Part shown: positions 25,373 to 36,544 of the stretch, piece by piece
Layout of the letters: every line of letters starts with the position of its first letter
Position numbering within the stretch: position 1 is the first letter of the stretch
DNA from: Tupaia tana
Lineage: Eukaryota; Chordata; Mammalia; Scandentia; Tupaiidae
NCBI GenBank assembly: GCA_026018925.1
Contig: JAKSZU010000009.1
Location: 85,386,139-85,450,138, forward strand
Reading direction: 5' to 3'
Length of the DNA: 64,000 nt
Translations under genes and position numbers: made by a program
Notes under the pieces: model-generated
Told to the model about the DNA's origin: nothing
Seen by the model: the letters and a program-made list of their open reading frames with translations, nothing else
Databases searched by the model: none

Positions 25373-25892
25373 TAATTTTTAATTAATTTATTTTTCATTT
25401 CATTTTCTTTTATACATTCAATCACATTATTATTTGTCTTACAAAATTGATATTTCAACAGGTGAACATCTCTCCCCAACACGGTTGACAAAACCAGAAA
25501 ACATCCTCAACAGACAATACCACACTTCCCTGTGACATCAATACTTTGCCTCCCTATTTTTCTTCTAAATGTCCTTCCTCAGACCCTCCTCTTGCACACA
25601 TACTGTATCTGGTATTTACATCTACATACTGTATTTCTATATCCTTTAGTGAATTAGTTTCAGTCACAGAGTGCAGACAATCGGTATATATTAAGCGGGA
25701 ACATACAATGCCTCTCCTTCATAGCCTGTCTTGCTTCACTCAGCAGGAAGTCTTCCATATTCATCCACTTCCTGTCAAAAGCCAGGGGTTTTTTTTTGTT
25801 TGTTTTTGTTTTGTTTTATATTTTTATATATTTTTTTATTTTTAGTGCTGAATAGTATTCTGTTGATTATATTTGCCGCAGTTTTTCTGCTA
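25373..25892 (-). mobile_element. L1 3' UTR, minus strand, strongly 5'-truncated
   Basis: Begins with the T-rich start of the antisense 3' end (CATTTTCTTTTATACATTCA) and ends with the ORF2 C-terminal block AATAGTATTCTGTTGATTAT. It is inserted in a plus-strand L1 end. A GTTT-rich simple repeat (25,790-25,815) replaces the T-run seen in sister copies. Confidence 0.82.
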
Positions 25893-25972
25893 AGTTTTAA
25901 AAAACAAGACCTTGGCATTTGATTGAATATGGATGAATATTGGAAATAAGTTCTGCCACAGAATTAGCTCTG

Positions 25973-26229
25973 CCACAGCAGATGGCATAATGGTTACATC
26001 ACTGGGCTCCCACATAGTTGACTGCTGTTTGATTCATGGACCCGGCAGCCTGAAACTCACGCTGTTTGTGTGTGTTCCCAAAATCCTGAGAAGAGAATGG
26101 AGGAGAAGGGATTGCAGCATGGCCATCCCCTCTGGGAGGTGATTTCTTGCCTTCCATCTCTCTCTTGCTCTTTGTCTCTCTTGTGAGCACACACACCCTA
26201 TAGCAAAAATCTCTCTAAAAAATAAATCA
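25973..26229 (+). mobile_element. Older tRNA-related SINE, plus strand
   Basis: The head is GCAGATGGCATAATGGTTAC and the B-box-like region is TGTTTGATTCATGG. The body and the CCCTATAGCAAAAATCTCTC end are clear, but most CpGs are gone. No clean target duplication is seen. Confidence 0.83.
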
Positions 26230-26613
26230 AAATAAGTTGATGAATATGGAAGACTTACCACTGAGTGAAGCAAGCCAGGCTATGAAAGAGAGACATTGTA
26301 TGTCTGCAATTAATATATACTCTTTATGGCAGAAACTGAAAAGTTAGAGGATATAGAAGCATGGAAAATGGTTATGGGTTCTGGAGACAGTGTTGGAAGA
26401 GGATGGGAGATGAGGGAGTATGAGAGGAAAGATTCAAGGAGAAAAATAGAGTGGAAAGACACTTAAGGGACACAGAAAAGGATGATTGTTGATGGTGACA
26501 TGTATATATTTTCAACTGGACTGGTGTGAAGTGTATTCATTTTGGGTAAATTCACTGTACAAGCTGTAATGATGTACAGTGATTGAATGTATAAAAGAAA
26601 TTAAAGGGAAAAA

Positions 26614-26829
26614 AAGGTGGCTAAATCCCAAATAGTCAACTCTGCTGTTTGAGTCTTAGAACCAGTGGCTTGACAAACATATGTGTGCATGCACAAAACC
26701 CCAAGAGGAGAATGGAGGGAAAAAATTTTTGGTGTAGCTGTCCTCCCTTCCCCCAAGGATGCTTTCTTTCTCTCTCTATTTTTATCTCTCTCATTTCTTT
26801 TGAGTGCATTCACCCTGTAAAAAAAAGGG
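26614..26829 (+). mobile_element. Old SINE, plus strand
   Basis: Recognised by TAAATCCCAAATAGTCAACT, CCAAGAGGAGAATGGAGG, the CT-rich zone and TGCATTCACCCTGTAA. The first about 20 bases of the head are missing, and divergence is high. Confidence 0.72.
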
Positions 26830-27027
26830 TGGGGGAGATGTACAAATTGCATGATAAAGAATTCAAGATAATTTTTAAAAAACACAGTTCAACAAACATC
26901 AAGAAAATACAGAATTTGGTGTAATAAGGAAAATAAGCAAACAAATGTGAAATATAACAGATGATTACATGTCAACAAATAAAGGAGCAATAAAAAGAAA
27001 GACTGAAATTAATTTTAAAAAATCAAG

Positions 27028-27289
27028 GGCAAGCAGGTGGCATGTAGGTTAATGAAGTTGGATCTCACATAGTCATTGTGTGGTTTGAGTCCTGGATCTG
27101 GTAGTTTAAAAATCATGCCATGCATGTACATGCGTGTCCAAGATTCTGAGAGGAAAATGGAGAAGAAGGGATTGTGGCATGGTCATCCCTTTCGGAGGGG
27201 ACGTGATTTCAATCTTTCTCTTCCTGGTGAGCATACATGCCTTACAACAAAACTAAAAACAAACAAACAAACAAACAAAAAACAAAAAC
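27028..27289 (+). mobile_element. Older tRNA-related SINE, plus strand
   Basis: The head is AAGCAGGTGGCATGTAGGTT and the B-box-like part is GTGGTTTGAGTCCTGG. The CT zone is shortened, and the tail is (AAAC)n at 27,255-27,290. Confidence 0.78.
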
Positions 27290-27690
27290 CCCTAGTATTT
27301 GATAGAAAGTAGATGAATATGGAAGATTTACTGCTAAGTGAAGGAAGCCGACTGTGAAAAGGAGACATTGTATGTCCTCACTTAATATATATCAAATGTC
27401 TTCACTCTATGGCAGAAACTGAAAGATCTGAATATATAAAAGCATGTCAAACAATTGCAGATATTAGAGACAATGTAGGAGGATGGTGGGAAATAAGGAG
27501 GATGTAAAGAAGGGAATCAAGGAGAAAAAGAAAGAAGCAAAACATTTAAGGGACACAAAAAAGTTGATGATAACATGCATGATAATATCTGTAACTGGAC
27601 TAACATGCGGTATATTCATGCTGGGAAAATTCATTTTGGAAGCTGTAATGATATACAGTGACTGAATGTACAAAATTTAAAAATAACTGA
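27290..27690 (+). mobile_element. L1 3' UTR, plus strand
   Basis: From CCCTAGTATTTGATAGAAAG (end of ORF2) to GACTGAATGTACAAAATTTA, the usual 3' UTR of the L1s in this window. Strongly 5'-truncated insertion. Confidence 0.82.
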
Positions 27691-27904
27691 TCAGATAGTG
27701 ACACACTGAACATGCAAGTACTGCAATATGGAAAATGTTCTGTGTTTGCATCTCCAGGCCTCCCTGAGCGTGCCAAACATGTACATGACCATGATCGAGG
27801 ACAGCTGAGACTGGGGATGGATAGAGACCCTCTTGAGAGTGCTTGCTTCTTTTTCTTTCTCTCTCAGAAAACATAAATGTTAAAAGTTTGTTTAAAAAAA
27901 TCAA
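27691..27904 (+). other. Unassigned insertion, possibly an old SINE
   Basis: Ends TTTCTTTCTCTCTCAGAAAA then ATAAATGTTAAAAG, like a CT-rich SINE end with an A-rich tail. The body (GCCTCCCTGAGCGTGCCAAA) does not match the main SINE here. Function and family unknown. Confidence 0.35.
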
Positions 27905-28060
27905 ACAAAAACTTTGGAGCTAAGAAACATAATGAATAAAATGAAATAAAATATAAAGCATAAGCAGCAAGATTGATCAAGCAGAAGAAAGTATTTGTGA
28001 ACTCAAAGATAAGTTATCGACAAATATACAATCAGGGAGAAATAAAGAAAAAAATCAAGA

Positions 28061-28389
28061 TAAAGAGTGTCCACACTCCACGACCAAAACTGAATGACTA
28101 AAGGATATAGAAACACAGTAAGTGGTTGTGAATAACAAATTTAGTGCGGGAAGAGGACGGATGAAGGAATAGAGTATGAGGAAGGATATTAAGGAGAAAA
28201 ATAGAGAGGCAAAGTATTAATGGGACAAAGAAATGAGGTATAATATGTTGAAGATTACTTTATAGTATTATCAACTGGACTGGGGAGAAATGTACACATG
28301 TTGGAATGTTCACTTTGTGAGCTAAGTAATGTGATTGAATGTATAAAAGTAGTTTAAATAAAATTTAAAAATTATAAACTTATAAAAAG
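28061..28389 (+). mobile_element. L1 3' UTR fragment, plus strand
   Basis: Starts AAGAGTGTCCACACTCCACG and ends TTGAATGTATAAAAGTAGTT plus an A-rich tail. Only the 3' UTR was inserted into the old L1. Confidence 0.82.
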
Positions 28390-29100
28390 AAAGCTTATAG
28401 AATTTATGGGATATCATCAAGGCAACAAACATTTTAGGTATAGGAGTTTAAGAAACAAAAGACAGAGACAAAATGGTAGAGCGCTTATTTAAGTAAATAA
28501 TAGAAAATTTTCTAAACCAATGGCAAGATATAATTATCTAGAAACAAAGTCAAAAGTTTCCAATCAAATTAAATACAAACAAGAATATAACAAGACATAT
28601 TGCAATCAAACTGTCTAAAATAAATGACAAAGTGATTATCTTAAGACCAGCAAGAGAAAAATAATCAAATAACACATAACAGTGTTTCAACGATACTACC
28701 AGCAGAATTCTCAGCAGAAATTTTTCAAGCCAGAAGACAGCAGAATAATACAGCCAATGTGATGAGGGAAATATGCTGTCAACAAGAAATACTTTACCAG
28801 TAAAACTGTTGTTCTGAAATTAAGGCAAGAAAAAGATTTTCCCATACAATCAAAAGCTAAGGGAGTTTATCATCGCCAGACTAGTCTTACAAGAAATGCT
28901 AGAAGGATTTCATCATATTGAAGGAGACAGTAATAAGCAACATGGAAACATATGAAAATGTAAACTCACTGGTAAATATAAGTACACAAACTTACAATGC
29001 TTAATACTTAATAATGATTTATAAATCACTTTTATTTCTATATGAAGGTTAGAAGACAAAACTATTAAGAATAATAAGAGCTACAAAAATTTCATAAGAG

Positions 29101-29372
29101 GAATCAGCAGTTAGCATAATGACTATATTGCTGGACTCCCATGTAGTTGACCACAGTTCGAGTCCTGGACCCGGTGGCTTAAACTCACACTGGGTGCATG
29201 TGTGTGTGTGCCCAAGATCCTGAGAGGAGAATGGAGGAGAAGGGATTGTGGTGTGGCCATCCACCCTGGGGGGGGGGGTGTGATTTCTTGCTTTCTGTCT
29301 CTCTGTCTCTTTCTGTCTTTCTGGTGAGCGCACGCGCCCTATAGCAAGAACCTCTCCAAAAAAAGAAAAAAA
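29101..29372 (+). mobile_element. tRNA-related SINE, full length
   Basis: The head is GAATCAGCAGTTAGCATAAT, and a G-run (GGGGGGGGG) sits in the middle of the body. Flanked by AATTTCATAAGAG and AATTTGTAAGAG, a slightly diverged target duplication. Confidence 0.9.
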
Positions 29373-29429
29373 ATTTGTAAGAGATACACAATATTAAGAA
29401 GTGTCAACTGTGAAAATGAAAACATAATA

Positions 29430-29690
29430 TGAGGCTGGTCTAGTGGCTTAGTAGTTAAAAGGAAGTCAGAGCTCATATGAATGACTATGGCTTGGGTCCC
29501 AGCCCTGGAAGCTTGAAATACATGCTGACATGTGTTTGTGCATGCTCCAAATCCCGAGAGGATTGAGGACACAAGGAGGAGGGATTATAGCATAACCACA
29601 CCCCATGAGTAGTACTTTCTCCTGCTCCCTCTCCCTCTCTTTCTTTCTCTGGTGAGTGCACACATGGCTGGACAATAAAAAGGATAAATA
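29430..29690 (+). mobile_element. Divergent SINE variant, plus strand
   Basis: Same general layout (tRNA-like head, AATCCCGAGAGGAT block, CT-rich zone, GAGTGCACACATG end). The head GGTCTAGTGGCTTAGTAGTT differs from the main family, and a linker is added. Probably an older subfamily. Confidence 0.65.
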
Positions 29691-30982
29691 CAATGAAGGG
29701 ATATGGTAGAATAAAAGTTTTTTTTTAATGTGGTTGAAGTTTTTATGCACATAAAATAGCAAATTTTACTATTTTAACAAGATGCTTTATGTAAGTCTCA
29801 TGGTAACCACAATGGAATATCCTGTAGTAAATATACAAAAAATAGAAAGTAAGAAATCAAAGCATACCACTTCAAGAATTACCTGATCACAAAGGAAGAC
29901 AGAAAAAGAGGGATACCTAAAGAAACTATCTATAAAACAACCATGAAAGAATTTAAATGGTAGTAGCAAGTCCTTACATATCAATAATTAACTTGAATGT
30001 AAATGGATTAAATTCTCCTATCAAAAGACACAGGGTTGCTTAATGGAAAAAAAAGGCTAAATGATATGTATCTACAAGAGACTCACTACACCTGTAAGTA
30101 CACACATAATTGAAAATGAAGGGATAAAAAAATCTATGAAAATGGAAACCAAAAGAGGGAAGGACTTGCTATACTTATATAAAATAAACTTTAAGTTTAA
30201 AAAATTTAAAAATACAATGAGGTCATTATGTAGTCACAAAGATTCAAAATGTATCAAGAGGAAATAGTAACTGTAAATATATGTGCACCTAACCTTGGAA
30301 CAACTGAACATATAAAGCAAATATTAATAGGCCATAGAAACAGACACGCTGTAATAAAATGCTAATAGGGGACTTCAAAACACAACTTCCAGTCATGGAC
30401 AGATCATTCAGGCAGAAAATCAACAAGGAAATATTAAACTTAAACTACATGTTAGACCAAATGGTCCCAGCAGACATGTGCAAAACATTACAACAGATAG
30501 AAGCAGAATACACATTTATTTTTAGGCACGTGTGGAATATTCTTCAGGATAGATCATATAGCAGAACACAAAACAAGTTTTAACAAATATAGGAAGATCT
30601 GACCACAGTGGTATAAAACTAGAAATTAATAACAAGTGGAATTTTAAAAATTCAAAACTCATACAAATTCAACAACATGCTCGTGAAGAACCAATGGATT
30701 GATAAAGAAATTCAAAAGAAAATTTAAAAATATTTTGAGATAGATGAAAATAGAAACACAACAAACCAAAAGCTATGAGATGTAGCCAAAACAGTCCCAA
30801 GAGGAAAGCTGAGAACAATAAACATGTGCATCAAAAGATATCAAACAAATAACCCAATATAACACCTCATAGAAATAGAAAAACAAACTATGCCAAACAT
30901 TATTAGAAGAAAAAATTTATAAAGGTTGTAGCAGAAAGAAATTAAATTGAGACTAGAAAAACAATAAAAAGACCAACAAAAC

Positions 30983-31040
30983 AGTGAGTGTACATGCCCT
31001 ATCCCAAAAATCTCTCTCTAAATAAAAAGAAAAAAGAAAA
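30983..31040 (+). mobile_element. SINE 3'-end fragment
   Basis: GTGAGTGTACATGCCCTATC and AAAATCTCTCTCTAAATAAA match the last about 40 bases of the SINE family. It lies just before the next L1. Confidence 0.6.
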
Positions 31041-32175
31041 GAACCAAACAAAACTTCTAGGGATGAAGAATACAGTGCAAGAAATCAAAATCTCCCTCAA
31101 AAGCATCAATAGCAGATTGATCCATGCAGAAGAAAGAATTGATATGAAAGATAAAGCCTCTGAATTAATCTGAACCACAATAAAAGAATGAAAAATAGCC
31201 CAGAAACATGAGAATAATGTACAGGAAATACTAGACACCATTAAACATCCAAATATTTATATAATGGGAATTACAGAAGGTGACAAAGCTGGAAAAGGCA
31301 GAATTTATTTCTTTAATGCAATACATTCTGAAAACTTTCCAAATCTAGAGCAAGATAAAGGCATGCAAATCCAGGAAGCAAAAAGGGCAACAAATAGAAT
31401 CAACATTAGAAGATTCTGTACATGGCACATCAAGTCAGATTGGTTAAAATAAAAGACACACATGAAAATCAAAAAATTGTAAGAGAAGCATTAAGTTACA
31501 TACAAAGTTAGTATGTAACATCAGATCTCTCAACTGAAATGATAAAGGAAAGGAAAGAATGGGAAGACATATTCAAAACTTTAAAAGAAAAATAATTTCA
31601 ACTGAGAACACTAGACCCAGTAAGATTATACTTCAAATGGGAAGAAGAAATAAAAACATTCTCAGATAAACAAAAACTGAAAAGAAATTACAAAAGGTAC
31701 CAGCTCTTCAAGAAGTATTAAAGGGAGTGCTATATCAGTAAAACTAAAGACAAACAAATAGAAATAAGAAAACATAAAGCAACCAAAAAAATGACCAAGA
31801 TTACAAGAATAAGTCTGAAAATATCAATTATTATTGATATTGTTGAGCATTAATGGATTAAATTTTCAAACGAAAAACATAGACTGGTTGAATGGATTTT
31901 AAAAAAGGAACTCTCTGCTGCCTAAAAGAAACACCTCCCTGATAAAGACACATATAAACTGAAAGTGAATCTCTTTATGATTAAGACTCTTAGCATTGGA
32001 ACAAGATATTCCTTGAAAACAGAAACCAAAAAAAGACTGAAGTTGCAATATTGATATCAGACAAAATAGACTTCAAGACAAAACTTTGTAATAAGGGACA
32101 AAGAATGATACAACATAGTACCAAAAAGGCAAATCCACCAAGAAGATATAACACTTAAAATAATCTACATGCCCA

Positions 32176-32325
32176 TACTGGCAGGTGGCATGGTGTTTAA
32201 GGGCACTGGACTCCCACAAGGCCGACCACGGTTTGAGTCCCAGACCTGGTGGCTAGTTTTCTCACTTTCTCTCTCTCTTGTCCCTCTCTGGTCAAATTAA
32301 AAATAAATAAATAAATAAATAAAGT
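32176..32325 (+). mobile_element. Short tRNA-related SINE variant
   Basis: The head is ACTGGCAGGTGGCATGGTGT and the B-box is GGTTTGAGTCC. The body is skipped, passing directly to TTTTCTCACTTTCTCTCTCT, with an (AAAT)n tail. Same type as 14,100-14,265. Confidence 0.75.
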
Positions 32326-32332
32326 TAAATAG

Positions 32333-32577
32333 TTCTTTTTTTTGAGATTTATTTTTTGCTACAGGGTGTGTGTGCTCACCAGAGAGACAGAAAGCGAGAA
32401 ATCACCCCCCTCAGGGGGGATGGCCACGCTGCAATCCCTTCTCCTCCATTCTCCTTTCAGGATCCTGGGCAGGCACGCACACGCGCCCAGCGTGAGTTTA
32501 AGCCACTGGGTCCGGGACTTGAGCCGCAGTCAACTACATTGGAGTTCAGTGACATAGCCATTACACTAATTGCTGGT
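32333..32577 (-). mobile_element. tRNA-related SINE, minus strand
   Basis: Full-length reversed copy next to the short SINE. Flanks AAATAGTTCTT and AAATAATTCTT suggest a diverged target duplication. The tail side has an extra GAGATTTATTTTTTG segment. Confidence 0.87.
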
Positions 32578-32944
32578 CCCAATAAAATAATTCTTAACAA
32601 AAAAATCTACATGCTTAACACCAGAGCAACCAGGCTATTATATCTAAAGGGATAGATAGATTGCAACACACTGCAGTTGGGGATCTTAACACTACACTGT
32701 CACTTCTGGACAGATATCCTAGACAAAAATAAACAAAGAGATACAGAATCTAAACAAAACCACAAACTGTAGGAAGCAGCTGGATCTGAGCAACACAATG
32801 GTGACCTTTAAACACAGTTCTTTGAGCTGTTGGTGCAAGGCCAGCAAAAACTTTTAACAAATTCATGCCTGCCTCTGTGTCAAAACTGTAAGGTGGCATA
32901 AGTTAAAGGAAACTATGGGTTAGCCAAAGGAGGCCTGATAAGAT

Positions 32945-33000
32945 AAGGGATTGAATGTATGAAAGAAAATGAAATGAAAAAAAAAAATTTAAAAAAAACC
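32945..33000 (+). mobile_element. Minimal L1 3' tail inside the solo LTR
   Basis: GGGATTGAATGTATGAAAGA followed by AAATGAAATG and a run of A looks like only the last about 30 bases of the L1 3' UTR plus poly-A. It would be an extremely truncated L1 insertion. A chance match to AT-rich sequence is possible. Confidence 0.5.
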
Positions 33001-33152
33001 AAAGTGTATATGAAGAGCTGGCATTTTATAATGTAAAAAATAAATAAATAAATAAATTTCAAAAATAAAAATATATTACAAAGCTAAGAAAAAGTAAAAG
33101 ACTGAAAACAACTGGCTTTTCATTCTGTTTCTTCTTCCCCACTTTTTTGCCC

Positions 33153-33166
33153 TATAAAAGAATAAA
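33153..33166 (+). promoter_or_regulatory. LTR TATA box and overlapping polyadenylation signal
   Basis: TATAAAAG (33,153-33,160) is immediately followed by AATAAA (33,161-33,166) in the solo LTR. It is the plausible core promoter and poly-A signal of the lost provirus. Activity is not shown by sequence alone. Confidence 0.6.
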
Positions 33167-33279
33167 TCTGGGAATGGCTAATGGCCAAGGTTGCCTCCAT
33201 CAGAGGAGTCTGGACCACCCAATCCTCACTTTTCTCTACTTGTGTGTCTTTGTGTGTTTATTTCTATGTTTACTTCTTC

Positions 33280-33536
33280 TTTTTTTTTGGAGAGGTTTTT
33301 GCTATAGGGCGCATGCGCTCGCCAGACAGACAGAGAGAGACAGACAGAAGGCGAGAAATCACCCCCTGGGTGGATGGCCATGCTGCAATCCCTTCCCCTC
33401 CATTCTCCTCTCGGGATCTTGGGCACGCACGCACACGCGCCTGGCGTGAGTTTTAAGCCACCAGGTCCAGGACGCGAACCGCGGTAGACTACATGGGAGT
33501 TCAGCAACATAGCCATTACGCTAACTGCTGGTCCCA
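33280..33536 (-). mobile_element. tRNA-related SINE inside the solo LTR
   Basis: Reversed full-length copy. Target duplication TTTCTATGTTTACTTCT lies just before the T-run (33,262-33,278) and again at about 33,539-33,555, both LTR sequence. The SINE is therefore younger than the LTR. Confidence 0.93.
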
Positions 33537-35315
33537 ATTTCTATGTTTACTTCTAATCCACAGCCACCCCTTCTCAGAAAATGACGTTCTGCTGTGCAAC
33601 AAACAAAATGGACTTGACAAACATCTACAGAACATTTCACCAAACAACCATAAAATACATCCTTTTCTCATTACTACATGGAGTGTCTTCAAAGATTGGT
33701 CACAAAATAGGAGACTATACAGAAACAAATGCATAAAAAGAATACCCACAATCTTTTCCAATCACAATGGAATTAAACTTAAAATCAGCTACAGAAAAAA
33801 CCCTCAAAAATGCAAACACATGGAAGCTAATTGACATACTCCTGAATGACTTCAAAAATCATTGAAGGCATTAAGACTACAATCAAATGATTCACTGAAA
33901 CTAATGATAAAAACATATGACTTTTCTTAACTTACAGAACAAAGTAAAAGCAGTCATAAGAAAACAGTTTGTAGCAATTAGTTCTCAGAAAAGAAAGAAA
34001 GAAAGGTGGCAGATTAATAACCTAACAACACATCTCAGGAAACTGATAAGACAACAACAACAGCAACAAAAAAAAACACAAAAATACCAGGAGAAAAGAA
34101 ATAATCTTCAAGCAGAAAATAAAAATGAAATAGAGAACAAAAGAACCACGGAGAAAACAAATAAAAACAAAAACTGGCTTTTTGAGAGAATGAACAAAAT
34201 TGACCTGCAGTTAGTTGGATTAATCAAGAACAGAGACAGAAATGAGATAAATGAAATCAGATGAAACAGGCAATATTGTAACAAACATAACAGAAATACA
34301 AAAAAAAATCCTGAATGAATACCATGAACAACTTTATGCCAACAAACAAGAAAACCTAGATGAGATGGACAAATTTCTGGAGACATATAATCTACCAAAA
34401 TTGAACCAAGAAGAAACAGAAACCCCGAATAGACCAATAACAAACTATGAGATTGAATCAGTAATGAATTAGCTCCCAACAAATAAAAGCCAGAAACTAA
34501 CTGCTTCACCTCTGAATTCTACAAAACTTTAAAAGAAGAGCTAACCTCAATTCTCCTCAAGCTGTTTCTAAAGATTCCAAAGAAAGGAATCCTCCCAAAT
34601 TTATGAAGTCTCCCTTACCCTCATTCCAAGGACATTATGAAAAAAGAAACCTACAGACCAATATATCTGATGAACACAGATGCAAAAATTTATTAAGGTA
34701 CGAGCAAATCCTATCCAGCAACACATTAAAAATATTATACATAAAATCATGTAGGCTTTATTCCAGGGATGCAAAGTTGGTTCAGCATATCCAAAACAAA
34801 TCTAATGCATCATATTAACAGAAGGAAGGATAAAAACTTTATGACAACATCAATCAATGTAGAAAAAGCATTTGATAAAATATAACATTACTTTATAATT
34901 AAGGAAAAAAAGGCTAAATTATATGCACCTACAAGAGACTCACTACAAAAATCAGCATAGAAAGGATATTCCTCAACAACACAAAAGCTATCTGTGACAA
35001 ACCTATAGTTAGCATCATACTCAATGGGAAAAAGATGAAAGCTTTTAAACTGAAAACTGTAACACGACAAGGCTATCCACGTTCTCCACTCCTTTTCAAT
35101 ATAGTACTGGAAGTCCTAGCCAATGCAATCAGACAAGAGACTAAAATAAAAGTCATTCGAATAAGAAAAGAAGTAAAACTATTGCTATTTGCAGATGACA
35201 TAATTAGATACATAGAAAACACAAAAGAATTCACCAGAAAACTCCTGGAAGTAATAGATGAATCCAATGAAGTGGCAGGATACAAAACCAACATACAAAA
35301 GTCTACACCATTTTT

Positions 35316-35564
35316 TTTTTTTTGAGAGGTTTTTGCCATAGGGCGCATGCGCTAGCCAGACAGACAGAGAGACAGAAAGTGAGAAATCACCCTCCAGGGG
35401 GGATGGCCAAGCCACAATCCCTTCTCCTCCATTCTCCTTTTGGGATCTTGGGCACGCACGCACACGGGCCCAGCGTGAGTTTTAAGCCACCGGGTCCGGG
35501 ACTCGAACCGCCGTCGACTACATGGGAGTCCAGAGACAGAGCCATTACACTAACTGCTGGTCCC
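35316..35564 (-). mobile_element. tRNA-related SINE in L1 RT domain
   Basis: Reversed copy with perfect target duplication AAGTCTACACCATTTTT at 35,299-35,315 and 35,565-35,581. Confidence 0.93.
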
Positions 35565-36240
35565 AAGTCTACACCATTTTTGTACACCAACAATGAACAG
35601 ACTTAAGCAGAATTGAAAAAAAAAATTTACGATAGTCACAAAAATATAAGACACCTAGGAATAAACCTAGCCAGAGAAGTAAAAGATATCTACAAGGAAA
35701 ACTATTTTAAAAAATAAAAATAAAAATGAAAAATGATACAAAAGCATCCCATATTCCCAGATTAGAATTAATATAATCAAAATGTCAATTCTACCCAAAT
35801 TAATCTACACATTTAATGCAATTATGATCAAACTATCAGAGATATTCCTCACAAAAGTAGAAGAAAACTATAAAATTTGCCTGAAATCATAAAAGACCGT
35901 GTATTATATGTCCCCACTTAATATATACTGAATGTCTGCACTCTATGGCAAAATCTCAAAGATGGAAAGATATAAAAGCATGGAGAACAATTGTGGATAC
36001 TAGAGACAGTGTGGGAGGATGGTGGGAAATGGGGCAGCATGAGAGGAGGGAAATCAAGGGAAAAAAATAAAGAAAGCACTTAAGGGGCAAAAAAATAGAA
36101 AATTATCTGTTGATGATATGGTGTATAACAATATACTTAACTGGACTAATTAATATACTGTGTATTCAAGCTGGGAAAATTCATTTTGCAAGCCATAATG
36201 ATCCACAGAGATTGAATGTATAAAAAAATTAAAACCTATA

Positions 36241-36510
36241 GGGAACCAGCAGTTAGCGTAATGGCTATGTCGCTGGACTCCCACGTAGTCGACCGCGGTT
36301 CGCGTCTCGGACCCGGTGGCTTAAAACTCACGCCGGGCGCGTGTGCATGCGTGCCCAAGATCCCGAGAGGAGAATGGAGGAGAAGGGATTGCGGCGTGAC
36401 CATCCCCCCTGGGGGGTGATTTCTCGCTTTCTGTCTGTATGTCTCTCTCTGTCTGTCTGGCGAGCGCACGCGCCCTATAGCGAAAAACCTCTCCAAAAAA
36501 AAAAAAAAAA
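36241..36510 (+). mobile_element. tRNA-related SINE, best-preserved plus copy
   Basis: Full-length, with nearly all CpGs intact (GCGCACGCGCCCTATAGCGA end). The target duplication ATTAAAACCTATA lies at 36,228-36,240 and after the A-tail at 36,511-36,523. It sits at the very end of an L1 3' UTR. A good reference copy for the family. Confidence 0.95.
36254..36307 (+). promoter_or_regulatory. Internal pol III A-box and B-box of the SINE
   Basis: A-box-like TAGCGTAATGG (36,254-36,264) and B-box-like GGTTCGCGTCT (36,297-36,307) are 32 bases apart, as in tRNA-derived promoters. The anticodon arm can be drawn with a GACT/AGTC stem and a seven-base loop with CAT in the middle. That hints at a Met-type source, but the match is degenerate. 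Confidence 0.6.
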
Positions 36511-36544
36511 ATTAAAACCTATAATAAATTTTAAAAAATTGTCT

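Larger units (their letters stand above)
25326..26610 (+). mobile_element. L1 3' end, plus strand, split by a minus L1 and a SINE
   Basis: Three pieces of one 3' end are in order. ATGTGGCTCATATACTTTAT lies at 25,344-25,372, AACAAGACCTTGGCATTTGA at 25,900-25,970, and ATGAATATGGAAGACTTACC through the 3' UTR at 26,230-26,605. Between them lie a minus-strand L1 end (25,373-25,892) and a SINE (25,973-26,229). Nothing codes. Confidence 0.78.
26830..30982 (+). mobile_element. Old L1 (L1M-like) remnant with later insertions
   Basis: A diverged plus-strand L1 in pieces: 26,830-27,020, 27,905-28,060 and 28,390-29,100 (ORF1, including TTTCAAGCCAGAAGACAGCA at 28,727), and 29,690-30,980 (ORF2 start and endonuclease, with AACTTGAATGTAAATGGATT at about 29,990). 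All frames are broken. Inserted later are SINEs at 27,028, 29,101 and 29,430 and younger L1 3' ends at 27,290 and 28,061. It is clearly older than the L1 copies in the rest of the window. Confidence 0.7.
32768..33598 (+). mobile_element. Solo LTR of an endogenous retrovirus (class II-like)
   Basis: Begins TGTAGGAAGCAGCTGGATCT and ends GACGTTCTGCTGTGCA, the TG...CA ends of an LTR. It is flanked by a perfect 6-bp duplication, ACAAAC at 32,762-32,767 and 33,599-33,604, inside L1 ORF2. Removing the LTR and one duplication restores continuous L1 sequence. It holds a TATA box and AATAAA (33,153-33,166) and a GTGTCTTTGTGTGTTTATTT block typical of class II LTR R/U5 regions. No coding region. Later insertions are a SINE (33,280-33,536) and possibly a tiny L1 tail at about 32,945-33,000. 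The LTR proper is then about 500 bp. A 6-bp duplication fits class II elements. Confidence 0.82.
31041..36240 (+). mobile_element. L1, plus strand, with SINEs, a solo LTR and an internal deletion
   Basis: ORF1 starts inside the coiled coil at 31,041 and ends at about 31,740. ORF2 follows: endonuclease to about 33,830, RT about 34,310-35,600. The RT catalytic block LFADDIIRY is kept (about 35,188-35,214). The longest pieces are 115 residues (33,917-34,264), 96 residues (35,035-35,325) and 73 residues (34,251-34,472). All frames are broken. At about 35,893 ORF2 jumps from the thumb region (AATCATAAAAGACCGTGT) into the 3' UTR (TTATATGTCCCCACTTAATA), so the C-terminal domain is missing. Insertions: SINEs at 32,176, 32,333 and 35,316, and a solo LTR at 32,768-33,598. 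Confidence 0.87.

Noticed and set aside
36241..36312. Possible genuine tRNA gene at the SINE head
   Set aside because: The acceptor and D-arms do not pair properly, and the same head is repeated in every SINE. It is a SINE promoter, not a tRNA gene.
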